From Gautieria morchelliformis (lineage: Eukaryota > Basidiomycota > Agaricomycetes > Gomphales > Gomphaceae), in NCBI GenBank assembly GCA_015179125.1, contig WHVA01000305.1, forward strand, positions 62,001 through 126,000: a stretch of DNA of 64,000 nucleotides. The letters are read 5' to 3'. The translations under genes were made by a program, and so were the position numbers. The notes beneath the pieces are model-generated. The model ran no database searches. It saw only the letters and a program-made list of their open reading frames with translations, and was not told the DNA's origin. Position 1 is the first letter of the stretch. Every line of letters starts with the position of its first letter. Below, piece after piece: positions 52,150-63,430 of the stretch.

Positions 52150-52650
52150 AGCATAGGGGCCCGGGTAGACTGTATTACTACAAGGAATGGCTTGTTTTTT
52201 GACTCGTTTACACCATCCTCCATTCGGGTAAATGCCATGAATCTAACGACAAAACGTCAAGAACCTGTATGATATGAAAGACACTTCCTCACTGAGCAGC
52301 ATGTAAACCAGCCAGCGTGCACATGGATAATAAATCTGCTTCGAGCTTCGTAAACAGATTTCGCGTCTCGCCCACTTCTGAAAACTTCTTCAACTCGGAA
52401 ACGAGCTTTTGATAGTGGCGTGTCTTTGCTCAACCAGTGGTGTCCAAGTGGTCTGGGTTCATGGATATGTGACGCGTACACATGACCTCATAGTTACAAA
52501 TAACACCATGGCAGTACGTTGGATATTATTATTGGGCACCCAGTATAAAGTAAGCATACAGTCTCACAGGCATACCTTTCATAATATAATATATGTAAAA
52601 CACGGGGTGCGAGTATGTAACTTTGCTGCAGTTTTTTGCTGGCCCTTCCT
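52150..52650. other. No gene seen
   Basis: AT-rich sequence with short ORFs only. Confidence 0.4.
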
Positions 52651-52654
52651 TATC

Positions 52655-52900
52655 AAGCTTATGGCCCCTCGCTTGGGTTCATTGCCCTCAATGCTCTGGA
52701 CGCTCTGAACAAAGAACACGTGGAGCTGGAGACGAAGTTCGAGGAAGGCATTGGTCAATGAGAAAGAATGCTGGAGTGTGAACGAGGAGAGTATGGGTGA
52801 GTTGATGTTTGGGTTGAAATTTTATGCGTGTTCAATTCATATAATACTATTTTTTGTATCGCCATTGTACGTTCCAAATAGACGTCATGTTAGATTTAAA
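52655..52900 (+). pseudogene. Possible nucleosome-assembly-protein (NAP) fragment
   Basis: The frame ALNALDALNKEHVELETKFE resembles the conserved NAP1 dimerisation-helix segment (LxALKxLNKEHxELExKFxEE). After a GTGAGT donor and AT-rich intron-like sequence comes SPLYVPNRRHVRFK, where NAP proteins have PLYExRxxIV. If correct, this is a short decayed piece of a histone-chaperone gene, lacking the acidic earmuff regions. The match is short and made from memory, so the call is tentative. Confidence 0.3.
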
Positions 52901-53186
52901 CCTGAAAAAAGTAGTTGTGAATCCCCTGCAACAAGGGCTGTGGGATGTCGAGGTAGAGGAGGGGAATTCACCAGTGCCACCATTTTTTGTTCGTAGTATA
53001 ATACACATACTATGGCTGCAGCTACGACGAGGCGAGTCGAGGGGCTGACCGTGGTGGCGGTGGCGATGGCGCCAGCAAAGGATGAAGAGCCGCTATATGC
53101 CTAAGTTGAGTGAGTAAATCAGTATGCCGTCGCAAAATGCTTGATGTCTGCAGACCGGGGAAAGATGCACAAATAAATGTGTCGTT

Positions 53187-54400
53187 CTACTCACACTCCC
53201 CGGGGTGGCTGGGGAGGTTCCCATACCGAGTCTGGTATTCCTGCAAAAGGGCCGACTGATGGGCACGCTCATGCAGGAGCGCGTCCTTCTCCTTCTCGAT
53301 GAGGGTGGCATGTTTGACCAACTCCAACGCGTCTTCACGGCGTGAGCGGCACAACGCGTTGGCGAGGGTGACCCACAAATTCGCCAGCTGCTCGGCGCCA
53401 TCTAGATCCTCATCCACGAGTTGGGAGAGGTGTAATGGATAGCCAGGGAAGTTGCCCCGGGATGCTGGGCACCCATGAAAAACAAACAACCTGTTTCGTT
53501 GGCAATGTTCTCACACTAAGTTAAGGGCACGAGCCAGGATCAGCCTGCTCTCGGAAATGCCGGGGACCCTTAGCAATTCGAACACTCACTCGCCAGGCTA
53601 AATCCTCCATGAGGCGGGCAAAATGTGCGGCTCGCTTGCGTTGATCTCCTTCGGGCGGTTTTAAAGCCCGGACACGCCGCAGTTCTGTGCCGCCCCCAGG
53701 AAGACAACGTCAGCTGTCATAGGAAGGAAAGGAAAGTGGCGGCCTCACTCCACGGTACCGTGCCATGCATAACGCCTTCAACATGACCCCAGATGGTGTT
53801 TGAACTTGTGACCCTACATCTCGCTGGGGTTCGAGCGTCGTCACCGTGGGATCGTGCTGGCGCCATGGTACGCATGATCTCTGGCTCATCGACACTCGGT
53901 CCGCGTTGATGTGGAGGTTCAGCCCTTTCAGCCTCCTCCTCCGCCTGAGGAGTGGACATCGGCTCGTCACCAAATACAGGTATGCGGTGCGACACTCGGG
54001 CTGGGGTTAGAAAAGGGGAGGGGGTGCCAGGAACGGGGTACTCGGCGGCGTCATCGGGACGCCTCGTGGGGCGTGGCGCTCGGCGGAGACTGTATGGCGA
54101 TGCTCTGGGAGTCCCCGGACCTCCAGGGGACGTGAGAGAACTTATAGGGGTCCCAGGCGTGCGCAGCAGGGTATATGGCAGCCGCTGGACGCCGGAGAGG
54201 GTGGGAGTTGGTTCTAGACCATCGCGGCCCAATCTCGACTCCATTTGCAGGGGCCACTGACAGGACAAGGTTAGGCTGCATCCTGGGTGACCATGGCTGA
54301 CTCACCGGGTGTGATTTACGCTGCGCTTTCGAGTTAGCACACTCAAGGAGCATTGATGCTCCTTCACATCGCCGACAGTGCCGCGGCATGGCTCGACGTT
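53187..54400 (-). CDS. Uncharacterised multi-exon gene, proline-rich plus coiled coil
   Basis: Minus-strand exon-like blocks start with RRCEGASMLLECANSKAQRK and a GTGAGT donor near 54301. A long exon (54268-53717) rich in Pro/Ser/Arg follows, with LLRTPGTPISSLTSPGGPGT. A short exon reads PPEGDQRKRAAHFARLMEDL then AWR with a GTGAGT donor. The last block reads LVDEDLDGAEQLANLWVTLA, then EKEKDALLHERAHQSALLQE, ending at a GTAGAA. The final part is predicted to be helical and coiled-coil. I do not recognise the family. It could be a gag-like or other element-encoded protein, since it lies among mobile elements. Confidence 0.35.
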
Positions 54401-54644
54401 TCTGAGCGCAAGCACGTGGGTTATAGGCAGAGTCCGCCCTATATATGATACCTCTGCTATATATGATACCTCTGGTGTGGTGGAGTCGGCGTAGTGGGCC
54501 CGGGGTGCCCATGCGCACCACAGGAATCCGTGCCTCTGATGGTGCTCAATGCCGAAAAACGAGTGCCGGAGGTTCGAAGGTGTCTCATTCATATACCCTT
54601 CATAGTAAATGTGTAACACAATGTTATAAAGGTTGGATGAATAT

Positions 54645-55190
54645 GGCAGATCGGATGTCAATGAAAGGAATGGATGACAACGTCGAACTTACCTTGATGA
54701 CCGTGTTGGAAACCGTGCAGTTGCAGAGTCCGTCGACCCCAGTACGCAGCTGGGTCATCTGCCAAAATTAATCGATAAAAGTTGGAATAAGTGTGTGCAG
54801 GAAGGTGTTTGCTGCATGTGTGCGCGACGTATGGAGTCAACAAAGACATGTTACAGGGCAAAGGGCCATGCTCACCAGGATGTTAAAGATAACAATGTGA
54901 AAGTTCTTCGACAAGGAATGAATGAGTGGATGTCAACAAAAGGATCGGATCACAACGTCGAACTTACCTTGATGACCGTGTTGGAAACCATGCAGTTGCA
55001 GAGTCCGTCGACCTCAGTACACAGGTGGGCCGTCTGCCAAAATTAATTGATAAAAGTTGGAATAAGTGCGTGCAGGAAGGAGATTGCTGCGTGTGCGCGC
55101 GATGTATGGAGTCAATCAAGACATGTTACAGGGCAAAGGGCCATGCTCACCAGGATGTAAAAGATAACAATGTGAAACTTCTTCAACAAG
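54645..55190. repeat. 275-bp tandem duplication carrying a cysteine motif
   Basis: GTCGAACTTACCTTGATGACCG occurs at 54682 and 54957, giving a 275-bp period over two units about 90% alike. Each unit encodes (plus strand) a frame with CVQEG(V/D)CC(M/V)CAR, then MES(T/I)KTCYRAKGHAHQDVKD. The duplication may represent a repeated exon of a C-rich gene of unknown type. Confidence 0.75.
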
Positions 55191-55517
55191 GGCCACCCCG
55201 GCAATGCCGGGCTCTAGTGGGCATCAGGGTCCATAGTCAGTGACACGTCCATGGAACGTGACTGACACGTCCATGGACGCTTAACCCCAGGAGACCATTA
55301 GGGTCCATAGGAACCATTCCCAACCGCGTTTCTCCTTCTATCCCTCTCGCTCTTCAAGGAGGGTCATGAACCTGCCCTGCCTACCTCCAGCCCTGCCTAA
55401 CTCCACACTCGACGCCTCCACACTGCCGCCTTCGCTGAACACTTGCGTTCGCCCCGCATCACGATGCGTACCTGCGAAAGACGCTATCGTGTCAATGGAA
55501 CGTGAGTGTGCCAGTTG

Positions 55518-55559
55518 AATACTGTATGGTGATTGCATACACAATCACCATACAGTATT
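55518..55559. repeat. Perfect 18-bp hairpin
   Basis: AATACTGTATGGTGATTG, loop CATACA, CAATCACCATACAGTATT. Arms are exact reverse complements. It follows GAACGTGAGTGTGCCAGTTG. Confidence 0.85.
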
Positions 55560-55740
55560 TTCTGAGATCATACGCCACAAATCTGACCCTGCCCGTGAAT
55601 CCGCAATGCCTGTGTGAGTGCATGGAGGCACAATGGCCGAAGCCATCATGCCCATCGCCTCTCGATGCCGAAACAACTTTCCAGCTTGTGGTGACCGTCG
55701 GAACCCCTAGCCGCTGCGCACTTTTCGCCTGCACCCCCTG

Positions 55741-56288
55741 TCCAGATGGCCACATTATCCGGTGAGCATGTGGTGTTCCCCCCACCATGTGCTTGACTGA
55801 CAGCTCGCTCTGTGACCCCAGAAGCGCAGGGGCATATCACTGGACTGGAAGCCCAAGTCTGAGCCGCCCAGGCTGCTCTGGAAGCCCTCCAAGAGCACAA
55901 GCGCAAGCGGAGGCATGGTGCAATGAAAGGTTCATCTCCCCTACGCCCTATTCCCGCCTTCTTGCCCATTCCCAAACCTCATGACCGCTGCAGCGGCCAT
56001 CCACACCGCGGAGCTTGTGTTGGAACAAGCCAAGGGCCGCCACATGGCCGCCCTTGAAGATGCCAAACCACTCGAAGTCGCGCGCAAGCGTGCAAGTGAG
56101 GACCTCTTAGACCAGAGTCCTCAGCCAGGTGAGTTGGGCTGTCAGGTTACTGCCATGGTCCCTCACCTGCGTTGAAGCCCCCAAGAGGAGACAGCCCAAC
56201 ACAGACGATGCCGATCCATCATCCGACTCGGATGATGGCTCAGCGTCATCTGACTCTTCGAGTCATGAGGACCCCCGCTGCAAATGAG
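55741..56288 (+). CDS. Uncharacterised short gene: coiled coil and acidic Ser/Asp tail
   Basis: Apparent start MATLSEAQGHITGLEAQV, with an intron GTGAGC...CCCCAG (about 55761-55818) inside the fifth codon region. The next block reads AAQAALEALQEHKRKRRHGA. A further block reads ELVLEQAKGRHMAALEDAKP, then VARKRASEDLLDQSPQP, with a GTGAGT donor at about 56132. The final exon reads KRRQPNTDDADPSSDSDD, then Ser/Asp-rich sequence to a TGA at about 56286. Features are a helical coiled-coil body and an acidic tail. The family is unknown. It directly precedes the LTR of the Ty3 element, so a mobile-element origin is possible. Confidence 0.35.
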
Positions 56289-56346
56289 GTGAGTTCATAG
56301 CATGTTTGAGGGATCATATCTCACCTCCAACCAATCTCAGGGCTGG

Positions 56347-56830
56347 TGTCAGGGGAACACCGATCGCACTGTGCATGATCGCACTGTGCGTTATCGCACA
56401 CTGCATCATCGCAGCGTGTTGTTGGTGGCCCCTGAGCTTCTCCTAGCCTTTAGCATCCTTTTGTCTTGTGTTCCATTTATTTCCCTTTCTGTTCCGGCCC
56501 CTTCCGACATCATTCCTTCCTTATCTGTCCAGCCCTGTTATCGCTGGCATGATTGCTTATGTAACTCGGGCATTCGGTGATCGGGCTAGCATGCCCGCGT
56601 TTGCTTATAGTCGTAGTTAGGTGGCGAAGGGGTTCCTTAGAGTTTTCTCTTTGGATCCCCCTTCCCCAGGTATGTCTATGTCCTGTATATAGTTCTCTAT
56701 CTCACTTTGGATCCCCCTTCGCCAGTTCGCCGCTTGAGTGTAGAGCATCTGCCTAGGTTGCCCTTATAGTAGAAAACTCTCTCTAGAGCACCGGTTGCAA
56801 AATCGCCCGACTTCGAATCGACCACTCTTC
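56347..56830 (+). repeat. Probable 5' LTR of Ty3 element
   Basis: It begins TGTCAGGGGAACACCG, a start typical of basidiomycete Ty3 LTRs, and contains three GATCGCACTGTG-like repeats, two copies of TTTGGATCCCCCTTC and a TATATAG motif. It lies 55-60 bases before gag. The 3' border is approximate because the partner LTR is missing from the truncated element. Confidence 0.55.
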
Positions 56831-56886
56831 GAAAGCAGCGATTTTAGCAATCCTTTCTCATACCCTGACACCCTCTAACACTTACC

Positions 56887-57996
56887 ATGGACAACCTGCC
56901 ATCCGCTGAAGTTTTTGACCGCTTGGCGGCGATAGAGCAAGAGTTGATGAGGGAGAGGCAGGAAAAACAAGATCTGGAGACGAGGTTGAACACCCTGCAG
57001 GCTACGACCACTGGGCTGATGGCAGGACTCCCTAGTCGCGTTTGCGCCTCCTCAAAACGGACAGCAGAGCCAGCAAAGCCCTCCGAGTATGATGGGGATC
57101 GTGCAAATGGTCGCAACTTCATCCAGTCGTGCAGCCTCTACCTGGGTGTGTGTGCAAGCGACTTTCCAGACGAGCAGTCGCAGATCCTTTGGGCGATGTC
57201 CTTCATGAAAACAGGAAGGGCTGCGACTTTCACCACACGCGCATTCACTCATGAAGCGAAGCATGGGGCGCCGCTCTACGCGACCTGGAAGGATTTCGTT
57301 GAGGCCTTTCGCCAGCAGTTCTACCCCCTACATGAGGCCACTGATGCTATGAATCAACTGGAATCGCGCCAGTACCACCAGGGCAAGCGTGCAGTTGACG
57401 AATACATTGATGGGTTCGAGGAGCTGGTTGAGAAGGCCGAATACACAGATGGGCGATCGATTGTGATGAAGTTCCGTCGAGGTCTCGAGCCTGCAATCCA
57501 GAGTCGCATTGCATTGATGTTGGATGGCAGGCCAAAGGATGATGACCCTTCTGCATGGTATGGAGCTGCGAGAACAGTCGCACTCACACGTGCGGCCAAC
57601 GAAGCATTCCAGGGGCCTAGGGTGACGAACAGTGGCCCTCCCCCACCGCCAGTTTTTCGCAAGGCAGGTGAATCACACACCAGGTTCACCAGTAAGCTCT
57701 CTTCGAGGCTAGTGATAATGCCAGTGCCTACTCCCCTTCTAAATGCCTCTGGGCCTGCTCCGATGGACGTGGATGCTGCGAAGAAGCGGTTCCCACAGCC
57801 ACTCACCTGTCGGCGCTGCGGAAAGGTCGGACACTTTGCGCGAGAATGCCCGCAGGCCTACGACATCCGCTACATGACAGCTGATGAGCGTGAGGAGCTT
57901 TTGGAGCACTGGATGGTCCCTGCGGATGTGCGAGATGTCGCTGAGGAAGAGGTTGAGAAGGATGAGGTGGAGGATTTTGTGTCGGGCAGCGAGTGA
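56887..57996 (+). mobile_element. Ty3 gag ORF
   Basis: A 369-codon capsid-nucleocapsid frame: coiled-coil start (FDRLAAIEQELMRERQEKQD), retrotransposon-gag domain (KPSEYDGDRANGRNFIQSCS, DFVEAFRQQFYPLHE, DEYIDGFEELVEKAEYTDG), and a single zinc knuckle CRRCGKVGHFARECP near residue 310. Part of the truncated Ty3 element. Confidence 0.9.
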
Positions 57997-59355
57997 GAGA
58001 TGTGCCCTCGCTGCCCCTGTCCAATCGCTTTGCTGCTCTGTCAATAGCCCCAGATACTGAAGATACATTCCCTGTGTCAGAAACTGGGTCGCACACAGCA
58101 AGCGATAAAGACACATCAACCGCCAACATTCCGAAAGGTCCTTCACCACGACTGAAGCGTTGGGAGCGAGCTCTTCCCAAGCACTTTGTGGTTGCATCCG
58201 TTCCCTCTCCAAATTCGCTGAACCTCAAGGTAGAGATCCAGACAACAGACACTGCTGAGGTCAAAGGAGTGACTGCACTCCTCGACAGTGGTGCGACCAG
58301 GTTGTTCATCGACAGCGAATTTGTTGCCGCTCAGAAGTTAACCATGCGATCACTCACGCGCCCTGCCCCTGTCTACAATGTTGATGGCACTCCCAACGAG
58401 GGCGGAGCAATTCGCAATGTTGTTGATGTCATCCTGCGATTCCGCGACCACTCTGAATGCGCTGTCTTTGCCGTTACGGACCTTGGGAAGCACAAGATGA
58501 TCCTGGGCTATCCATGGCTCCGGGAGCACAACCCAGAGGTTAACTGGCGAACGCAGGAGGTGACACTGAATAGATGCCCTGCGCAGTGCCACACCTGCAG
58601 AGCAACACTGCGGGAAGAGCGGAGAGAGGAGGCGAGAATACGTGCATGCCGCATGGGCCCCCTGCCTCAGATCGTGGAAGAGGAAGAGGGAGATGCAGCG
58701 GGAGATGAGGCTGGTGAGGTTGAGCCCCTTCTTGAGCCAGGCGACCGCCTGTTTGCGACAGTGTCCACGCCCAATGTACCTGTACCCATTATCGCAGCCA
58801 CCACAACCACTTCGCAGCAGCTCGCGGAAAAGGCCCTTCGCAGTGTACCCCCAGCGGAAAAGGAACTCATCCCCCCGTACCTCCGTGACTTCGAGGATGT
58901 TTTCGCTAAAGAGTCCTTTGATTCGCTACCTGAGCGCAGGACATGGGACCATGCGATTGAGCTCGAGCCAGGAGCCAAGCCATCTGCGTGCAAGGTTTAC
59001 CCACTTGCCCCCAGTGAACAGTCACAGCTGGATGAATTCCTGCAGGAGAACCTGCGCACCGGTCGCATTCTCCCCTTGAAATCGCCTATGGCCACCCCAG
59101 TGTTCTTCATCAAGAAGAAGGACGGGTCGCTGCGACTGGTCCAGGATTATCGCGTGCTCAATGCCATGACAGTGAAAAATCGCTACCCCCTTCCCATTAT
59201 TTCTGAGCTCATTGCACAACTTCGTGGAGCGAAATACTTCACCAAGCTAGACGTGTGATGGGGCTTTAATAATGTGCGGATAAAGGATGGCGATGAGTGG
59301 AAGGCTGCGTTCCGCACTAATCACGGCCTCTTTGAACCCCTCGTCATGTTCTTTG
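57993..59355 (+). mobile_element. Ty3 pol ORF, protease and partial RT
   Basis: Overlaps the gag end and lies in the -1 frame relative to it, as in Ty3 relatives that use programmed frameshifting. An aspartic protease (ALLDSGATRLFIDSEF, MILGYPWLREHNPEVNW) is followed by RT blocks (YPLAPSEQSQLDEFLQE, FFIKKKDGSLRLVQDYR, YPLPIISELIAQL, FTKLDV). It is cut off within RT by the copia segment. Confidence 0.88.
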
Positions 59356-59359
59356 GACT

Positions 59360-60680
59360 CACAAACAGAGGAACCAAACCTGATGGATCTGTGGCACCGA
59401 ATAATAGCACACACTGGAATCTCGATAATCGAGAAGATGTCAAAAAGACGGACTGGGATCGGGTTACCTGAACTGAGTGCAGGACAGGAGCTGAGTCCCT
59501 GTACAGACTGTCCTTTCGGAAAACAGACCCGCTTACCATTCAAAAACATCGAAGACCTTCCATAATCGATCGGTGACATAATTTCCTCAGATCTATGCGG
59601 CCCCTTCGGAACCTCAGTCGGCGGTTTCAAATATTTCGTCACCTGGATCGATCACGCCACCAGATACATCAAAGTAGATTTCCTGAAGAACAAAGAATGC
59701 AGGACGGTTACCAATTCGTTCAAGGAATATTTGGCGTGGCTGAAGAAGCAGACGGGAGTTGATGTGAAGAGGATCAGAACGGATAACGGGGGGGAATACA
59801 CGGGAGGAGAGTTCAAGGAACTGTGCAGTGAGCTTGGAATCATTCATGAAACAACAACTCCTCACACACCTGAACACAATGGAGTCACAGAGAGATACAA
59901 CAGAACGCTCCAGGAAGGCGCACTCATGTTACAACACGACGCTGGCCTCACGAGCCGATTCTGGGTATCCGGTATCCACACAGTGAATTTCGTGAAAAAT
60001 CGAATGCTACACAGCAAAATCGATATGTCACCCTATGAGGCCTTATGGAGGACGAAGCCCAGACTTGACTGGTTGCGCACATACGGTTCCAAATGCTGGG
60101 CACTGATACCGAAGAACACAAGGAGGAAGGGCGACTACAAATCAACAGAAGGGATTTTCGTCGGATATTTTGATGATTCAAAAGCGTACAAGGTGTGGAT
60201 ACCACGCACCCAAACACTGATGAAGGCTCGGGATGTAGTTTTCGATGAACTGAAACAAATCGAACGTACCACACTACACATCACCGACGAAGACGAAACC
60301 CCACAGCTCTGGGTAGTCGACGGAAATCTCCCCACATTCTCCCATCCATCACAATCTAAAACTAACCCACCAATCGACGACAACGACGATGAGATGCCAC
60401 CCCTGACATACGACAACATGATGGACACTGATGATGAAGAAGAGGGAGATACGATAGAGGCGAGGCTGAATGTAGGAGAGGGGGAGTTACACACGGAGAG
60501 TTTCGACACAGAAGCCGAACCGGAGGAACAAGCGGAAGAGTCAGAAGTGAGCACAGGAAGAGGAGAGGGTGAGGACACAGCACCGAAGGAATTTCTGAAG
60601 GGACCCTGGATGAATCTGTCAAACACAGTTACGGAAGAGGCAGAAGACACGCCGCACTACTCACCGAAGTAGCAGCGATG
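59360..60680 (+). mobile_element. Ty1/copia integrase relic
   Basis: GAG-pre-integrase ([24 protein letters not shown]) and the integrase core (IRTDNGGEYTGGEFKELCSE, HTPEHNGVTERYNRTLQEGA, TYGSKCWALIPKNTRRKG, GIFVGYFDDSKAYKVWIP) are followed by an acidic linker. Gag, RT and LTRs are absent. The segment joins the truncated Ty3 pol on its left. It has a few breaks and is inactive. Confidence 0.85.
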
Positions 60681-60734
60681 GCATACGGGAGGAGAGAACT
60701 TGAGGAGACCGAGGCAGGATTTGTGGTATTAGCG

Positions 60735-61195
60735 GAGTGTTGGGTGCATTTATGCTCCTGCACCAAAATCAAGCCAAATAGATTCCACCATTCGTATTTC
60801 TTTTGATTTTGACTTGAAACCATGCTGACATTCATTCTATGATTTGTCGAATTTTCCTTTGATTTTTCGAAGCTGTATTTCTACTTCTTTTCATGTTCTG
60901 TCCAACCGACCCTTTGTGGGTGGTTGTGGACAAGTTTCCTTTTTGAGCTGCGACTGTTCACTACCGTGGTACGTTCTACAGGCGCTTAGCATGGCACATG
61001 GTGGTACCACAGGCGCTAAAGCGCCGGCTAGTAGTACATGCGCATGAGACACATTTCCCTCCTCTCTCAGTGACAACTAAATTCACTGAGAGAGGCAAGT
61101 AAATTAGTCTTGTTTCCTTTCAATTTGTTGACCTAGAAATCCTGTAGTGAATTGATTTCTAGGTAGTGTATAATATATTTATAGTGACAACTAAA
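60735..61195 (-). repeat. Dispersed repeat R1, copy 2 (inverted)
   Basis: Reverse-complement relative of 1500-2045. Shared: CTCCTGCACCAAAATCAAGCC, CTCTCTCAGTGACAACTAAATT and CCTGTAGTGAATTGATTTC. It lies exactly between the two oppositely oriented copia pieces. Confidence 0.65.
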
Positions 61196-62734
61196 TTCTA
61201 GGAATTGGTTTGCGCGTCATTTTCCCTTGCACGCATGACGTGCAGAACATAGGTACACTCTTCTTGTCTACTTCGATGCCGGTGATAACGCCTTTAACCA
61301 CGAGGCTTTTTATAGTGCGTGGGGAGATGTGACCCATCCGGCGATGGAGCTCGTCGATGGTGAGGATCTTCTGCACGGCGTTAGCCAATTCTGTAGGTGG
61401 TGCATGTTCCACCTTGTACAGTCCATCTCTGAGCGGTATCTTGCCCACAGTTGTGCCTTTCGTGTCTTGGATTGTGCAGTGTTGATCGCGTAGCAATACG
61501 GCGAATCCAGCTTTATCACATCGCACTAGCGATATCAATGTGAATGCCAAGTCCTGGCAGTAAAGTACATCCTTCAGCGTTTTGTGTGTCATTGTTTTCC
61601 CATTCGGGATGACCACGCGCATGTCTCCAACGCCGGTCACGCTGAAGATCGTCTGTTCGGCTGCAGCAATTCTACGGGGTGGGATCTCTTTGAAGGTGGT
61701 GAACCGATGGCAATCTGGGGACATGTGAGTCGAGGCTCCCAAGTTGTAGACATCGACTTCAGTTCCTTTGTGCTTGCTACTCTCCCGAGAGAGTATGTGA
61801 CCGGCGAATGTGGTGGTGAAGCCCACTCACTGTCTTCAGTCACGGCATTTACTGACTTGCTCCCCTTCTTTTTATCGCCGTCCCTCTCCTTTTTCCCTTT
61901 TGATCTACAATCAGCTTTTATATGCCCCTTTTTTCTGCATTTCCAGCACTCAATATCAGACTTCCCAGTATTGTTAGAGCTGTCGGTGCATCTGCCTTTT
62001 CCACGACCCTTCACGGCTGTGAGTGCGCTCTCGGTAGCCTTGAGCTGCCGTTCCTCGATCTTGAGCCACTCGAATTCGTCCAATAGACTCTGAACGACCG
62101 TATCGGGTGTGAGTGTGACTTGCGCGTGCGTAGCTGACAACGAGATAGCGTTGATGAGTGGTCGGTACCCTTTTGGCAATGATCCTAGAATCACGGTGAC
62201 GAGGTCGTCGTCGGTAAGGGCTGCATCCATTCCAGCTAACTGCTCTTGCATTTTCATGAGAGCTCCGAGGTGGGTGCGAACATTCGACTCATCCTCACAC
62301 TTCATCTCGTACATCCTGCGCCGTATATCGACCTTGACCGTGAGAGCTCTACTCTCGTGCTTTGCACATATCGCCTCCCAGATTTCCTTCGCTGAACTGA
62401 GCTTCCGAACCTCTATCAAGAGTGAGTCTGGTATTGTCGTGAAGATCTGTGCAGTAATTAAGGCCTTGCGTTGGTGATATTCATCCCAACGCTTCTCTGC
62501 CCTCTCGAGTGCCTGCTCATCGTCCTCATCCAGGACCTGGTTCGGAGGGTATGTCAGGATCGGGGCTGGTATCCGAGCTGTGCCATCGAGGTGTCATAGC
62601 ACACCCTTGTTTGCCGCGAGGGTAGCCCTCGTCTGTATCTTCCACGTTACCCAGTTCGACCCATCCCGGGCGAGCTTGGGAACTGCGAAGGACTTTGCGC
62701 CGCTGGTAGGTACTATACTATCAGCGGGGCCCAT
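61196..62734 (-). mobile_element. Ty1/copia gag-protease relic
   Basis: On the minus strand it starts MGPADSIVPTSGAKSFAVPK. Gag follows with AKEIWEAICAKHESRALTVK, DDDLVTVILGSLPKGYRPLI and zinc knuckle CWKCRKKGHIKADC. The protease region has GASTHMSPD, and the pre-integrase block ELHRRMGHISPRTIKSLV ends near CTSCVQGKMTRKPIPR. Homology ends at repeat R1. The copy has a few breaks and lacks integrase, RT and RNase H. Confidence 0.85.
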
Positions 62735-62769
62735 AACCTGAAAATGTCTTTGCGCTAAAGACAGTTATC

Positions 62770-62978
62770 TCAGTGAACGGCTGTTTCACTCAGTATATAG
62801 TTAAGTACCTAAAGACAGTTATCTATGGGGATATTGTAAGTAAACTGTCTGTCCAACGACAGGTAAGTCTCACCTCAGTGAACGGCTGTTTCACTGAGGT
62901 GAGATGATGTTCTACCGAGCTTATATAATAGCATCATGGTCCGTGCGTTCTCTGCTTACTAACACTAACACTAACACT
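62770..62978 (-). repeat. Probable LTR of the minus-strand copia relic
   Basis: Read on the minus strand it begins TGTTAGTGTTAGTGTTAGTA, has a TATATAA at about 62925 and lies directly before gag. It contains a hairpin (CTCACCTCAGTGAA ... TTCACTGAGGTGAG, about 62871-62906) and a second partial copy of its arm (CTCAGTGAACGGCTGTTTCA). Borders approximate. Confidence 0.45.
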
Positions 62979-63430
62979 GTGAACAGGTGACATGACGGTG
63001 ATGGAATAAGTCATGTGAGTGGTGAGTTCTTGGAGGTTCCGGTAATCTATTGTTCACGATATCTGTAAAACATTTCACAGGAGCCAATATTCTAGGTCAC
63101 TTTATCTGAAAGCTGTTGCAGCATATTCAGAAGTAGAAATGTCCTGCCCTCCATTTTATTCCATCACAATTAATCCATTTTCCATACTCAAACTCATCAG
63201 TGTTCAGTGTGACTGGTGATTGAATTTATCCACACCCCGATTTGTCTCATTCACAGCAAGTAATAATATGAGCGTAAAAGGATACTTATTGGTCACTCAA
63301 AATTTAGAGTGAAGCACGGTGCTGAGCCTAGAGCTTTTGTTGGCACTTCTGCATATACTTGTGCACATAGACTGTATGGCGCTCACATGGAGTATAAATA
63401 TACAGTATGCTATGCGTGCGACGGGATGAC
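62979..63430 (+). repeat. Inverted module end (repeat E plus tail scrap)
   Basis: Reverse complement of 44.26-44.70 kb: repeat E (62.98-63.15), then the tail in minus orientation, including ICxYxCAxRLYGAHMEYKYT in the plus frame. Homology ends near 63428 inside that frame. This is the third copy of the module end in the window. Confidence 0.7.

Larger units (their letters stand above)
56347..59355 (+). mobile_element. Ty3/gypsy retroelement, 3'-truncated
   Basis: LTR, gag and the first part of pol (protease and N-terminal reverse transcriptase) in the standard Ty3 order. Homology stops after FFGLTN in the RT, where a copia fragment in the same orientation begins. The retained part carries few breaks and looks younger than the copia pieces around it, but the element has lost most of RT, RNase H, integrase and the 3' LTR, so it is dead. 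Confidence 0.85.
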
